Positions 1 through 10,738 of a stretch of DNA of 64,000 nucleotides are shown here, piece by piece. The stretch comes from Fagopyrum homotropicum. Taxonomy: Eukaryota; Streptophyta; Magnoliopsida; Caryophyllales; Polygonaceae. A program made the position numbers and the translations under genes. Within the stretch, counting starts at the first letter, position 1, and each line of letters begins with the position of its first letter. The DNA is taken from the NCBI GenBank assembly GCA_033239125.1, contig BSWB01000008.1, forward strand, positions 6,168,001 through 6,232,000, given 5' to 3'. The notes under the pieces are model-generated. The model ran no database searches. It was not told the origin of the DNA and was given only the letters and a program-made list of their open reading frames with translations.

Positions 1-417
1 AGGAGATAACATAACTAAAATCTCGTATACATATTGAATTGTCTAAATATAATTAATATTTATGATTTTATAAAATAATTTGGATCTCTTACCATATATG
101 TTAAATATATATATTATAAATTTATTAAAAGTATAATATATTAGCATATAAAATATTTTTTAATTAATAGATTAAATGGAAATAATATCATATTTATCGT
201 GCATAAATTATGATTTCTTATCATATATTTATATATATTTATCTAAATATTTAAGATTGTCTTAGTATATATATATATATAATAGTAATAATAATGACAA
301 TAATAATTAGATACTACTTTATATATATATTTGTCTAATGCAGCCATAGAAAAACAAATAAAAATATTATTCCACTAATAAATAATGTATAAAAATAATC
401 ACACAATAATATAATAA
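1..417. other. AT-rich intergenic flank
   Basis: Very AT-rich DNA made of ATA/TAT and AATA runs. I see no open frame, no RNA gene and no recognisable element before the Helitron terminus at 418. It is probably ordinary plant intergenic DNA. Confidence 0.6.
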
Positions 418-710
418 CTAGTGTAATACCCGCACCTTGTGCGGGTTTTGAAATTTAAGGGTTAGATTTATTATCATGTTAGTATATATATTTATACATA
501 AAAATAAATGAATTGATAAATAATTATTTGTCCCTTTTGAGACAAATTGAACAAAACTTTAAATAAAAAAGTGGGGATATAATATTGATTAATAAATATA
601 AAAATTTAAATATTAATAAAAAAAATTGAAAATCACTATTTAAAATAATTTTTTGGGCTTCGAGAAACGTGGCGTTGACACGTGGCAATATAGACTTCTG
701 CTTTAATAGA
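418..710 (-). mobile_element. Short non-autonomous Helitron
   Basis: Read on the minus strand, the element begins TCTATTAAAGCAG (5' end at 710). It ends with a GC-rich hairpin (plus 429-445; arms CCCGCAC/GTGCGGG, loop CTT) seven bases before a terminal CTAG (418-421). It is flanked by A at the 5' side and T at the 3' side, the Helitron insertion pattern. These are the structural marks of Helitrons (5' TC, 3' hairpin plus CTRR, insertion between A and T, no TSD). At 293 bp it has no Rep/helicase and must be non-autonomous. Its 3' terminus is nearly the same as that of the 2.8-kb Helitron at 56542-59358, so both probably used the same transposase. It carries a CACGTGGC G-box-like site at 679-686, upstream of the EXO70 gene. 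Confidence 0.8.
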
Positions 711-1136
711 TATAAAATATTTTTAAATTAAATTATAATAAATATATAATAGTAATAATAATGATAATAATAAATATAAAATATATGATAAAAAATAAAT
801 TTTATATTATATTTATTTTTATTATTTAATAAATTAATACTTTAATATAAACTTCGTACATATTGATAAAAAAATTAATATAAATATCATTATTATAATA
901 ACACGTCTATTCTAATTCTCAAAGAAAATGCTTAGTCCTTTTTCGTGACTCAGATGATCAGATATCGTCGACTGAAGTTGGTTTCCGATACAGTAATAAA
1001 GTGTATACGTTTTGAGGTTGAATTGAACCAAGTTTAGTGTCTGCAGTCAAAATTAGATGCTGTATTGCTGTATAAGAGGAGAGAGAGAGATATGCAATTG
1101 CAAGCAAGCAAGCAAACGCACTTCTGTCATCCTGAA
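711..1136. promoter_or_regulatory. EXO70 upstream promoter region
   Basis: AT-rich DNA up to about 950, then mixed sequence with a short GA tract (about 1076-1091) and an AAGC repeat (about 1102-1117). No coding frame is supported. Its position directly upstream of the TATA candidate and the pyrimidine-rich leader makes it the likely proximal promoter of the EXO70 gene. Confidence 0.45.
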
Positions 1137-1143
1137 TATAAAC
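1137..1143 (+). promoter_or_regulatory. Candidate TATA box (EXO70)
   Basis: TATAAAC followed about 10-60 bp downstream by a long pyrimidine-rich leader (CTCTCTCC and similar), a common arrangement at plant transcription starts. The transcript start would lie near 1165-1175. This is inferred from spacing only. Confidence 0.4.
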
Positions 1144-1326
1144 ACCTCTCTCCCTGCAACTCCTTCTCTAATCTAGGGTTCTCCGTTTCCCCCCATTCTC
1201 TCCCATTATTTTTATTATTATAAATTTTTTTATTCCTGATCGCCGGCCGATTTCCCCCCCTTTTCACTCGCTTGATTCGCTCGTGTGTCCTTCACTCCTT
1301 CCGGAGTTCGATCCGTACCTGAATCA

Positions 1327-1489
1327 GTGAGTCTCTCTCCCTTTCGTGGTCTGTATTTGCTACCCTTCTTCAACTGGGTTAGACCACTGTGTTTCTCTTC
1401 TTGCTTGTCTTGTTCTTTTGGTTTGACTTGCTCAATGTTTGGTGGCCTGTCGATTTTATGTGACTGTCTTTTTCCTCGATGATTTCTAG
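1327..1489 (+). other. Probable 5'UTR leader intron of EXO70
   Basis: A consensus donor (GTGAGT at 1327) and an acceptor after a T-rich tract (TTTCTAG ending at 1489) bracket 163 bp of T-rich sequence just before the coding exon. If spliced, the leader joins to the exon holding the ATG at 1633. Leader introns are frequent in plant genes with otherwise intronless coding regions. An RNA-seq junction would settle it. Confidence 0.5.
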
Positions 1490-1632
1490 GCAATCACATC
1501 CATTCATATGATTTGAGTGACCTATACACCCAAGCCTCCGGATCCATACGCCATCGAAAGAGATTTTCAAGTTGGCAAAGCTTGAGATTTAAGAGTATTA
1601 GAGGAGGGAGGGAGAGGGTTAGGGTTTTCGGG

Positions 1633-3675
1633 ATGGGGTCTCCTCAACCTGATACTACTACTGCCATCGACAGATTGTTAATAGCTAAGAAGCTGTTGAA
1701 CCTCAGCTTGGACAAATCAAATGGTCTCGCTTCTTCTCTCGAAAAAGCTGGTCCCAGATTCGAAGAAATTAACCAGAGATTACCGTCTCTTCAAGCCGCT
1801 GTCCGTCCCATTCGAGCTAACCAAGACGCCCTAGTTGCCGTCGGCGGCCATATTGATAGGGCCGTGGGCCCAGCTGCTGCGGTTCTTAAGGTTTTTGACG
1901 CTGTTCATGGTCTTGAGAAGTCGCTGCTTTCTGATCCCCGGAGTGATCTTCCTGGTTATCTCGCTGTGCTCAAGAGGCTCGAGGAAGCCTTGAGGTTCCT
2001 TGCTGATAATAGTGGCTTGGCTATTCAGTGGTTGGAGGATATAGTTGAGTACTTGGAAGATAACATCTTAGCTGATGAAACATACCTTTCCAACTTGAAG
2101 AAGACCCTCAAAAGTTTGAGACAACAGCAGAAGAATAATGAGAAAGCTTGTCTTGATGGAGGACTACTTGAAGCTGCATTGGATAAGTTGGAGGATGAAT
2201 TCCGTAGACTGCTGACAGAAAACAGCGTACCACTCTCAATGGCTTCGGACTCCCAGACCGAACAAGTATGTATCGCTCCGTCTCCTTTGCCTGTATCTGT
2301 GGTTCAGAAGCTTCAGGCCATTATTGGGAGGTTAATTGCTAATGACAGACTTGACAAATGCATTTCCATCTATGTTGAAGTTCGAAGTGCTAATGTTAGA
2401 GCCAGTTTGCAGGCTCTCAATTTAGACTACCTAGAGATATCGGTTTCGGAATTCACTGATGTGCAGAGCATTGAAGGATACATAGGCAAGTGGGGAAAGC
2501 ATTTGGAGTTTGCAGTCAAACATTTGTTTGAGGCAGAGTACACTCTCTGTAATGATGTCTTTGAGAGGATTGGTTTAGATGTGTGGATCGGCTGCTTTGC
2601 GAAAATTGCTGCTCAGGCTGGGATTTTGGCATTTCTTCAATTTGGTAAAACTGTTACCGAAAGCAAGAAGGATCCTATCAAGCTCTTGAAGCTGTTGGAC
2701 ATTTTTAAATCATTAAACAAATTGAGGATGGATTTCAATCGGCTATTTGGCGGAGCAGCTTGTTTAGAAATTCAAAACTTAACCAGGGACCTCATCAAGA
2801 GTGTTATTGATGGCGCGGCTGAGATATTCTGGGAACTTCTCCTCCAAGTTGAACTACAAAGGCAGACAACTCCTCCTGCCGATGCTGGGGTCCCTAGGCT
2901 GGTAAGCTTCATCACTGAATATTGCAACCGGTTGCTAGGAGATGACTATAAGCCGATCTTGACTCAGGTCCTAGTCATCCATCGTAGTTGGAAGAGTGAG
3001 AAGTTCCAGGAAAGGCTCCTGATCAATGCAGTCCTTGATATTATTAGAGCCATTCAATTAAATATAGAGACGTGGTCAAAGGGGTATGAGGATGTTCTCC
3101 TTTCTAATCTGTTCTTGATGAATAACCATTGGCACTTGTACAAGAGTTTGAAAGGAACAAAGCTCGGGAATCTCTTGGGGGATCCTTGGTTAAAAGAACA
3201 AGAGAAGTTAAAGGAGTATTATTCTACTGTCTATTTGAGAGACAGTTGGGGAAAACTTCCAGGGTTGTTGAGCAGGGAAGGTCTGATACTATTCTCCGGG
3301 GGACGTGCCACTGCTCGCGATCTTGTTAAGAAGCGGTTGAAGAAATTTAACGAGGCATTTGATGATCTGTACAAGAAACAATGTAACTGTGTTGTTCCTG
3401 ACAGGGATTTGCGGGACAAGACTTGTCAGCTTATAGTGCAGGCAGTTGTTCCTGTATACCGAAGCTACATGCAGAACTATGGACCTTTGGTTGAGCAAGA
3501 TGCAAGTGCTGCTAAGTACGCTAAGTTCTCGGCAGATTCATTAGAAAAGACGATCACCTCACTTTTCAATCCGAAGCCTGCTAGATTTAGCAGCTTCAAG
3601 GGCAGGCAGTACAGTGGTAAATTCAACAATGTCGCTGCAGATCAACATCCGACTCCACCTCCTCCTGTCACATGA
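1633..3675 (+). CDS. EXO70G: Exocyst subunit EXO70, G-clade type
   Basis: EXO70 is a subunit of the exocyst, the octameric complex that tethers Golgi-derived vesicles to the plasma membrane; plants have many paralogues. The single uninterrupted frame encodes 680 residues from the ATG at 1633. The frame is open upstream to about 1513 but has no earlier ATG, and that stretch is leader-like. Recognisable features are the N-terminal helical segment with AGPRFEEINQRLPSLQAAV, the central LDYLEISVSEF and FAVKHLFEAEY motifs, and the C-terminal EXO70 domain with LFLMNNHWHLYKSLKG, LFSGGRATARDLVKKRLK and VVPVYRSYMQNYGP. The long rod-like C-terminal domain binds phosphoinositides in this family. Length and intronless coding region fit the non-A plant EXO70 clades. 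The G assignment rests on remembered similarity to Arabidopsis EXO70G1 and needs a tree. All landmarks look intact, so it is probably functional. Confidence 0.92.
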   Translation: MGSPQPDTTTAIDRLLIAKKLLNLSLDKSNGLASSLEKAGPRFEEINQRLPSLQAAVRPIRANQDALVAVGGHIDRAVGPAAAVLKVFDAVHGLEKSLLSDPRSDLPGYLAVLKRLEEALRFLADNSGLAIQWLEDIVEYLEDNILADETYLSNLKKTLKSLRQQQKNNEKACLDGGLLEAALDKLEDEFRRLLTENSVPLSMASDSQTEQVCIAPSPLPVSVVQKLQAIIGRLIANDRLDKCISIYVEVRSANVRASLQALNLDYLEISVSEFTDVQSIEGYIGKWGKHLEFAVKHLFEAEYTLCNDVFERIGLDVWIGCFAKIAAQAGILAFLQFGKTVTESKKDPIKLLKLLDIFKSLNKLRMDFNRLFGGAACLEIQNLTRDLIKSVIDGAAEIFWELLLQVELQRQTTPPADAGVPRLVSFITEYCNRLLGDDYKPILTQVLVIHRSWKSEKFQERLLINAVLDIIRAIQLNIETWSKGYEDVLLSNLFLMNNHWHLYKSLKGTKLGNLLGDPWLKEQEKLKEYYSTVYLRDSWGKLPGLLSREGLILFSGGRATARDLVKKRLKKFNEAFDDLYKKQCNCVVPDRDLRDKTCQLIVQAVVPVYRSYMQNYGPLVEQDASAAKYAKFSADSLEKTITSLFNPKPARFSSFKGRQYSGKFNNVAADQHPTPPPPVT

Positions 3676-4774
3676 TTAAGACAAAAATGTACAAACGTCT
3701 GTCTTTGTATATGTTCAAATCAGTGGAGGCTGGATATGGTTGGACTTGATTGGCTTCAGGATTTTTGAGAGTGTTCCTGCATTTGTGCCAAACCTATTCA
3801 TTCAAGGCGCGCGGCTTCTTCATGAGTTGGAATTTTGCATCTTAATTGTCGGAGGTTTGGACCCTAATGAAACTAGCATATCTGATGATTGAAGGGTTAA
3901 TTATGGTTATGACCGTATCCTTTATCTTGCTTGAGGTAGATATGGCAGATGATGTGCAGAACAGTTCATCTCTTTGTTAGCCGGGTGATTGTTCTGGGCT
4001 GATTCAGTACAAGCATGTTAGAGCTACTATCCATGTACCATTGTTTCAATGTAAGTGCTATTTATGGGTCTAGAAATTGTTTTTTTTTATATTTAAAATA
4101 TTAGTATTTGAACCTGTTGACATTTGCCTGGGATCTATGATTGCACAGCAATTGCTTGCTTGCCATGTGGTTGTGAACTGTGATGCAGATAAGAAAATAT
4201 GTGGCAAGTTGATGTAGTGGTATACACAAGTATTTTGGAATAACAGATTCACTTTCTTTATTTCAATTGAAAATAGAACTAACTTAATCCCCTAATTACC
4301 ATGTTTAGTAATTGAACTGCGTGGTTTTGGAACCTTTGGGTAGACAATTCTGTTGCCATTTATTTTATTTGCAGTGTCAGTGGACTGTTCTTTTGATTTT
4401 AGACTTTACAGTACAAATATACAGGATTTGGTGTAAAATGCAGTATAAACAATATTATATTGTTTCTAAGTGGCGTGGGTTCTTTATAACACAATTGATG
4501 GAAGCATTTGAACACGCCCGCCTTGGAAGCTTGACTTCCTCGACTAGCACACACTACAAGACAATGCTGAGGAAATTATAGTGTTTTATTAAACAATTGG
4601 CAATGCTGAGGCTGTGTTCTTGGCATAAGTTTACAAAAAAAGGCATTTTTCATTGATCATTGTTGTTTTTCTTCCAAAGAATGGCTCTCAAGATACATAT
4701 TATAAACAATTCGAAGATGATAAACATACTTCCAAAAAGTATGAGCAACTATGAATGAGGGTATATATAGATAT
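3676..4774. other. Convergent 3' region between EXO70 and GH9
   Basis: Non-coding DNA between two convergent genes. The first few hundred bases are probably the EXO70 3'UTR. TTTATT at 4585-4590 reads AATAAA on the minus strand, 185 nt past the GH9 stop, and may serve as its polyadenylation signal. Open frames here are short, low in coding character and match nothing I recognise. Confidence 0.5.
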
Positions 4775-6666
4775 TTAGGTGTGCACAGGCTTAGTTTGGG
4801 ATGCAAGCTTTACAAGGGGAGCAACAGCCATGGAGTTGATGTAAGTGCAAGGCTCGAGTCCAGGTCCATTGAAACGCCGATCTTGGAAGTTGTCATTCTT
4901 GTCTGGTCCGCCCACGATTGCTCCAGTCAGTTCGTTGGGGTTGGGCTGGTCCTTGACGAACCAGTTCATGAAAGACAAGGCGCACGTTACCTGCTGACCC
5001 GGCTGCATCGTTGGCACCGATGATCCTCTGTGGTGAGGCTGTTTCGGAAACTTCTTTCCGAATCCCACCATGTACGACATTTGCTGTGGGTTGTTTCCTA
5101 GTAAGTAATCCATCTGCATCATAAAACCAACTGAAAATAAGATTATGTTTTGTTGGGTCTATATGTATGCTTTAGGCAATACCTGCTTCTTAACAAAGGC
5201 GAAGAGTTTGTCAGGACCGAACTGTTGGCTACCACAAGGAACTTGCAGGTTGTGCTTGGCAAGCAAATCTCCATAGATGCTGAACAGCATAGATGTTCCT
5301 GTAACATACTGGGTATTGGCTCCTTCCCTCATGTATATCAACCCTCCTAATGAACACCACATAGAACAAAACAATTCATTATTGAAACCCGCAAAAATAC
5401 AAGAAGAAGCACGAGTCAAGAATGGAGACCTGGAGTTAGACTAATCTGATGAAAGGGGCTCTCAGGTAGAGTTGAGCATACATAGCTGTCGACATAAGGC
5501 TTGTACTCGTATAGTTTCTTTTCACCTTCGAGAAACATCTGTCGAAAACACGCGAAAGAATGATATATAGTAACCAAAGATTCATACCCACGAAAAACCA
5601 GTTGCGTAGATTTACTTGTGTGAGAAGGATCTGAGTGCCAGCATATTTGAGGTCCCAGTTAAACTCATTGACATAAGCATCCACAGATTGGCCTATGATG
5701 TAGTCGAGGTAAGTCGCGTTCTTGGTGGCCATCAGCAACCATGTCGCCGCCCATTGCAGCTCATCCTGCAGAGCATATAGATAGTAATATAGGTAGAGTT
5801 TTTTTTTGCTATTTTGTGTTGAATTTAAAGTTTGTGCAAATCTTACATTGAAGCCGGAGTAGGAGCAATAGAAGGGGCATTCTCCATCGAAGGTTCCTCT
5901 CTTCATCTTGGCGAATTGGAAAAGACGCTTAGCTTTGTTGAGGAGATTACGAGAGTATTCATGATCAATTTGTCTGAAGACAATGGAAGCAGCAGCCATG
6001 GCAGCCGATGTCTCCGCGGCAATCTCGGTGCCAGGAGTGTTATTGTCAATCTTGAGGACAGTCCGAGGAGTCTGCATGTTTTCCGGCCGTATCCAGCAAG
6101 CGTGGTCGGATATAGGATTGCCCACCTGCACGTAGAGGCCGTCATGAAGCGAAGCAGCCTTGAGGAAGTAGTCGGTGCCCCACTTGATGGCTTCGCGCGC
6201 GTGGATGAGCTCTCCCGTCATCTCGAGTTCCTTCTCGTACTCTATCGTCGCCCATGCCAACGTAGTCACCGTGAATGCCATCGGCATTCCGTATTTCACG
6301 TTGTCCCCCGCGTCGTAATACCCTCCAACCAGGTCGACCTACATGCAATGCAATACAATACAACATTAGTATATATATACTAGACTCGTTATATCTTTAT
6401 AACCAAGAAGAAGTTGTTACATTGGCCTCCTTGCCGTCGTTAAGGGCGGAATCGCCCCTCCACGGAATTCGATTGTTGGGAGGGAGTTTGCCGGACCTCT
6501 GAGCTTCCAAGAACATGAGCGACTTCATCAAAGCGTCCTTGTAATCCAATCCATTTCCGCCCATCAAGTTAGGATCTGCAGCCACCCGAATCTCGTCTCG
6601 CAACATCAGCACCACCATACAAACGACCGCTGCAATCCTTCTATGTCGGGAGGAGTAGTTGGCCAT
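4775..6666 (-). CDS. Glycoside hydrolase family 9 endo-beta-1,4-glucanase (secreted, class B-like)
   Basis: Six exons on the minus strand: 6666-6421, 6338-5847, 5765-5616, 5538-5430, 5346-5183 and 5113-4775, all with GT..AG introns and consistent phase, giving 499 residues. The N-terminus (MANYSSRHRRIAAVVCMVV...) is a likely signal peptide, so the enzyme should enter the secretory pathway and act on beta-1,4-glucans in the cell wall. GH9 landmarks are YYDAGDN with the catalytic base Asp, GGLIYMREGANTQY, the signature YMVGFGKKFPKQPHHRG with its active-site His, and VGGPDKNDNFQDRR...EPCTYINS with the catalytic acid Glu. There is no N-terminal membrane anchor (class A) and no C-terminal CBM49 (class C), so class B fits best. 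An ATG further upstream in the frame (about 6738) is possible but lengthens the N-terminus before the signal peptide. No break is seen. Confidence 0.93.
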
Positions 6667-6757
6667 TGTCACCATCGTTGCCGCACCGTCGTTTTCTACA
6701 ACTTTGAGGAAGGCTTGAGGATGACAATGGTGGTTCAACGTAACTCGTGGTCTCTCC

Positions 6758-6764
6758 TCTTATA
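6758..6764 (-). promoter_or_regulatory. Candidate TATA box (GH9 gene)
   Basis: Reads TATAAGA on the minus strand, about 95 bp upstream of the GH9 ATG. Placement is right for a plant core promoter with a short leader. Evidence is positional only. Confidence 0.35.
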
Positions 6765-6766
6765 GT

Positions 6767-7040
6767 AAGAGAGACAGAGAGAAATTTCCAACGACTTAAA
6801 TCTGTCAATGACAAGAAATTAGACAAAAACAAAAATTAAAAGATTTACGATGGAGAAGAGATTTGATTAGTTGCTCCTTTTATTTGTTCCTGGATTTTGG
6901 AGGGTGCAAGAGAGACCAAATTTGAGAGGCAGAAATGCATGCAGGCATTTGGGTTGGATAACCGGTCATGGTTAATGTTTAAATGTCACACTTAATGATG
7001 ATACATTTGGTAAATTTTTTAAACTCGTGAAGCTGGCGCG

Positions 7041-7075
<35 letters not shown>

Positions 7076-8090
7076 GATTCTCGATAATAAATTAACTTAA
7101 TTGCGTCCGTTTAGTTAGAAGTGTGAAATGAAAATACAGTGAAACAATTAATATAAAAAATAAAATAAAAATAATTATGTTATTTTTATGTATTAAAATA
7201 ACTTTAAAATTTTATTATAAATAAATAAATCTGACTTTTGATTAATTTAATAATATTTTATTTTTAAAATCAATCGATTACACGTTTACGGTGATACTAA
7301 CTCTGTTCTCAAAAGCTCAAATGGTCTTGTCTTTCAAACTTTCCAATTTTTAAAGTGATTAATTATGGATCAAACTTCAACTTAAATAAAAAATTTAGAG
7401 GTTGATTAACATTCATGCATGGGTGAAGCAAGAATTTATGTACGTACGTTTTATCCAAATTTAAGTCCGCATGTTTCATTAACTAAATAAAAGCCATTAT
7501 TATCTTATTTTGAGTTATAAATAAAAACTCTACGTTTCATTCTTATAGTAAAAAAAAAAATTTTAAAAAGAAAAAAGAAATTAGGTAACAATACTTTATG
7601 GATGATAATTTTAAATCGGGTAAAATGATTAACTAGAACTTTTAGAAACAATTTGGTTTACTAGACTTTTTCTAGTTTTGTGTTAGTAAGTGTACCCCTT
7701 GAGAGAAGAGTGTGTAAAGTTTGAAAATAAATACAAAAGGTTGGGGTATATTTACTTAATTGAAACATTAAAAAGCCTACTTACTATTCTATTTTTTCAA
7801 AAAAGCTTAGTTACTAAAATTGCCCGAACTTTTATCAATATTATTAACAGTATTCATAACATAAACTCATTAAGTAAATATATTTCTAAACTTTTTTACA
7901 GTTAAAACAGTGAGAAGGGACCACACGCCATTTTGTGCCAAAATTCATGTTTTTCAAATTTCTACTCTCCACATTATTCTTTCTTTTGGCAGATACGATC
8001 AAAAATGACGACAAAATATCTTGAAAACATTATGTTCGCCTTCAATGATATAGTTCTTGTAATATGTTTGACTTCAATGATATAATTCTG
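6767..8090. other. AT-rich intergenic region
   Basis: More than 1.3 kb of AT-rich sequence without a supported gene. It contains the (AT)n tract at 7043-7073. The longest frame here (7690-7905, plus) is low complexity and unlike any known protein, so I do not call it. Confidence 0.6.
7043..7073. repeat. (AT)n microsatellite
   Basis: About 15 uninterrupted AT dinucleotides preceded by GCGCGCG. A simple repeat likely to be length-polymorphic. Confidence 0.9.
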
Positions 8091-8485
8091 GCAGTATTTT
8101 TTTGGTATTCATACGTGTTATGTTTCTGGTATTGTTTATGTGGTGTGTTTTTGGTATGCTCATTTCTAGTATATATACGTGATCTGTTTCTGGTATTCCA
8201 TAATATCTTTGAATAATCATGATTTTGGTATTATTTTTTTGGTATGCATATGTGTTATGTTTCTGATATTGTTTATGTGGTGTGTTTTTGGTATGCTCAT
8301 TTTTGGTATGTATACGTGATCTGTTTCTGGTATTCCACATTATCTTTAAATAATCATGATTATAATATTATTTTTTTCCTGGTATGCATACGTGTCATGT
8401 TTTTAGTATTGTTTATGTGGTGTGATCCTGGTATGATCATTTCTGGTATATATACATGATTTGTTCTAGTATTCCACATTACCGT
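8090..8485. repeat. Tandem repeat, period about 138-140 bp
   Basis: Nearly three copies of a unit; equivalent points (GGTAT[TG]CATA) fall at 8104, 8241 and 8381, spacing 137 and 140 bp. Each unit is itself built from a shorter word of the form TTTCTGGTATnnn repeated four or five times, which suggests growth by slippage followed by unit-level duplication. No coding role is evident; frames across it are repeat translations. Confidence 0.85.
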
Positions 8486-8504
8486 GTTTTTTAATTTTCT
8501 ACCC

Positions 8505-8523
8505 CTCTCTCTCTCTCTCTCCC
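8505..8523. repeat. (CT)n microsatellite
   Basis: Run of CT dinucleotides immediately after the tandem repeat array. Confidence 0.85.
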
Positions 8524-8741
8524 TCCAAATTTGTCTATTTCTTTTGTCTCATGACAATTACCATATAAAATGACAATAAAAATAAAATATCTTGGAAACA
8601 CTAATTTGTACTCTCTCTCCCTATATATCTATTTCTTCTCTCTTATAGAGTGGGTTAAAATCCGCCCAAATTATTTTAACCTAAATTCAATTAGAGTCGT
8701 AAAATATTGAGGGATCTACAAAACAAAAGCCCATAAATAAT

Positions 8742-10472
8742 TGTAACGACCGGTTTTTGGCTGTCACCGCCCCCGCGGTGCCAGTGGCCGCCCCTGCGGC
8801 ATGGTCGAGCCGCGGGTGCGGCTGATCCTAGATCTGCTTCCCCTTATCTTTTCCAAACCATTTCCTATAAATTCCCGCCTTCTCTTCCGTTCTCTTTCTT
8901 GCTTACGTTATCTTCAACCTTGAGCAAAGCTGCAATCTTTCCCTTGTGATTTTCTACAGAATGTGTAAGTCTTCATCCCCTTTACTCTCTCTCACGTTCA
9001 TGAGCCCGCTACATGCTTTTCCCTTCTGTTTTTCTTCTTCTTCTTCTTCTTCTTCATTTTCTTCTTCACAAGAATTAAGATTGAGCCTTGATTCTTGTTG
9101 GTCCTTTCGTTGTTGATACGTTGATGTTCACAAGCTCCCTAAATTGAGTGTTGACGTGTGTGGAGATTGAAAGAACCAAGCTTTGGTCCCTTGCTGAGTT
9201 CTTGCTGTCAAAGGAGAAGACGCAGCCTCTGCCGAGGAACCGCCCCCGCACCTGGTCTATTCCGCCCCGCGGCTGCAAGTCCCGCCGCCCCCGCGCCTCT
9301 CTTTGGCCGCCCCTGCGGTTCTATTGCACTAACTCCCGTTCTTGTGAGTTGCTTCCTTCCTTCCTTCCTTTGCCGTTTCCTTATGCTAGTTCATGCTAGA
9401 CTGGACCTAGATGATTAGTGTGAATGCCAACTAGTGGCTTGTTGATTCCTTTGAGTTGGTTACGCCTTTGAGCTATGTTGTTGATGACGTTCCTTGCGAA
9501 CCTTGAGACTAGGAATCCTTATCCTAGCATGTTGAGATTAGTTAACGATCATTGAGACTATAAATATGGAACTTCTAACACACTGCAGTAGATCTATTAG
9601 AGATCATCGAGACTAGAAGTATGTAGACTTCTAGCATTCGTTCAGTTTCTGCATTGCGATGCCCTGTCTAAGGAGGCATCTATCCTTTCCTCGGGAAGCT
9701 GTGCAGTTAGCAGATTCTTGAGTTACCTTTGAGTGAGGTAAGTCCATTGGACTTACTTAGATGCACTCCGTATAGTGGTTTGACCGTATTGGTGGTGTTT
9801 GTTTATCTTTATCGTTATAACGAATAATCGGACTAGGATTGACCTTATACCCTTAATTGGCCCAAGTGTATGATAACCGGACGGTAACCACTTGTCTAGT
9901 TCTACAGGAGACTAGGAGGTTCTCTTGCAACCCAGACCCATAGGTAACTGATAGCACTGATCTATTCTTGTCGGCAGACGGAAGCGGAGGCGAGTTTTGG
10001 GAGATTCTCGTGTAACAAAAAAAGTTGAACTAGTAATGGATAAATTTATAAAAGATAATAATCGGTTGTGTGAGATCATGCTATATGTTTACCTTCTTAT
10101 GTGTGTTTGTACCTTTACTGTCTTTCTGATATTTGGAATGTTAGCTAACGATTTATACCGATGTTGAAGATGTCCCGCAGGTTAGAGATGCTGCTGAGTT
10201 ATCCGGACAATGTGGTTAGCCGGGGTTTCCGTACATTATAGGATGAGATCGGGTTTATATTTCTATTGTTGTTCTTTTCCTTTGTTTTGAACTCAGCTGC
10301 GAGTCTTTGACGATTTCCTTTGTTATTTCTTTGGTTTTTATAACAATTTTGGTTTTTATTTATTTGTGCCTTGTTCTAAGATCTGATGTTATTGTTATTA
10401 CTCTAAGGGTCGGGACCCTTTGTGAGGTCCTAGCCCGTAAAGCTTCGAGTTTCCAAAACTCGGGGTGTTACA
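8742..10472 (+). repeat. 5' LTR of element A (Ty3/gypsy, chromovirus-like)
   Basis: Begins TGTAACGACCGG and ends GGGGTGTTACA (TG...CA), 1731 bp, and is followed at once by a tRNA-Met primer site. It shares blocks with the LTRs of elements B and C: GTTAGCTAACG-TTTATACCG (near 10142), CGTACATTATAGGATG (near 10232) and the end block TCCTAGCCCGTAA...GGGGTGTTACA. GC-rich words such as CCGCCCCTGCGG and CCGCCCCCGCGG occur in two clusters (about 8765-8822 and 9238-9320). No matching 3' LTR of this exact type is present in the window. Confidence 0.85.
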
Positions 10473-10475
10473 GTA

Positions 10476-10487
10476 TGGTATCAGAGC
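10476..10487 (+). other. Primer binding site, initiator tRNA-Met type (element A)
   Basis: TGGTATCAGAGC, complementary to the 3' end of plant initiator tRNA-Met, lies 3 nt after the LTR end. This is the usual primer site of chromoviruses and many Ty3/gypsy elements, and it fixes the element's orientation as plus. Confidence 0.9.
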
Positions 10488-10738
10488 GAGGTTGGTAGCA
10501 ATGACACTCGCAATCTTCTAAAGGTCGAATACATAAATAAACAGAACCCGCAAGGGGTCTACGTTTTAAAAAGGGGGTTTTATTTTAAACTTGTCGGTCT
10601 GGGATAGATGTACGGGCGACCACCACTACCTCCGCGGATCTCAGCAATTAGTTTTCTTCTAGTTGGCCTTTATGCGTTTTTTTTGGATTTTTGCAGTAGT
10701 TGATAGTATGACCTTATATATATATATCTCTATTGTAG

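Noticed and set aside
5832..6383. Open frame of 183 codons, plus strand
   Set aside because: Antisense shadow of GH9 exon 2.
7690..7905. 71-codon plus-strand frame
   Set aside because: Low-complexity Ile/Leu/Lys translation of AT-rich DNA.
8095..8485. CRISPR-like repeat array
   Set aside because: The repeats are contiguous tandem units without spacers, in a plant nuclear context.
10476..10487. tRNA-Met gene at the tRNA-like match
   Set aside because: Only the complement of the tRNA 3' end is present, directly after an LTR; it is a primer binding site, not a tRNA gene.
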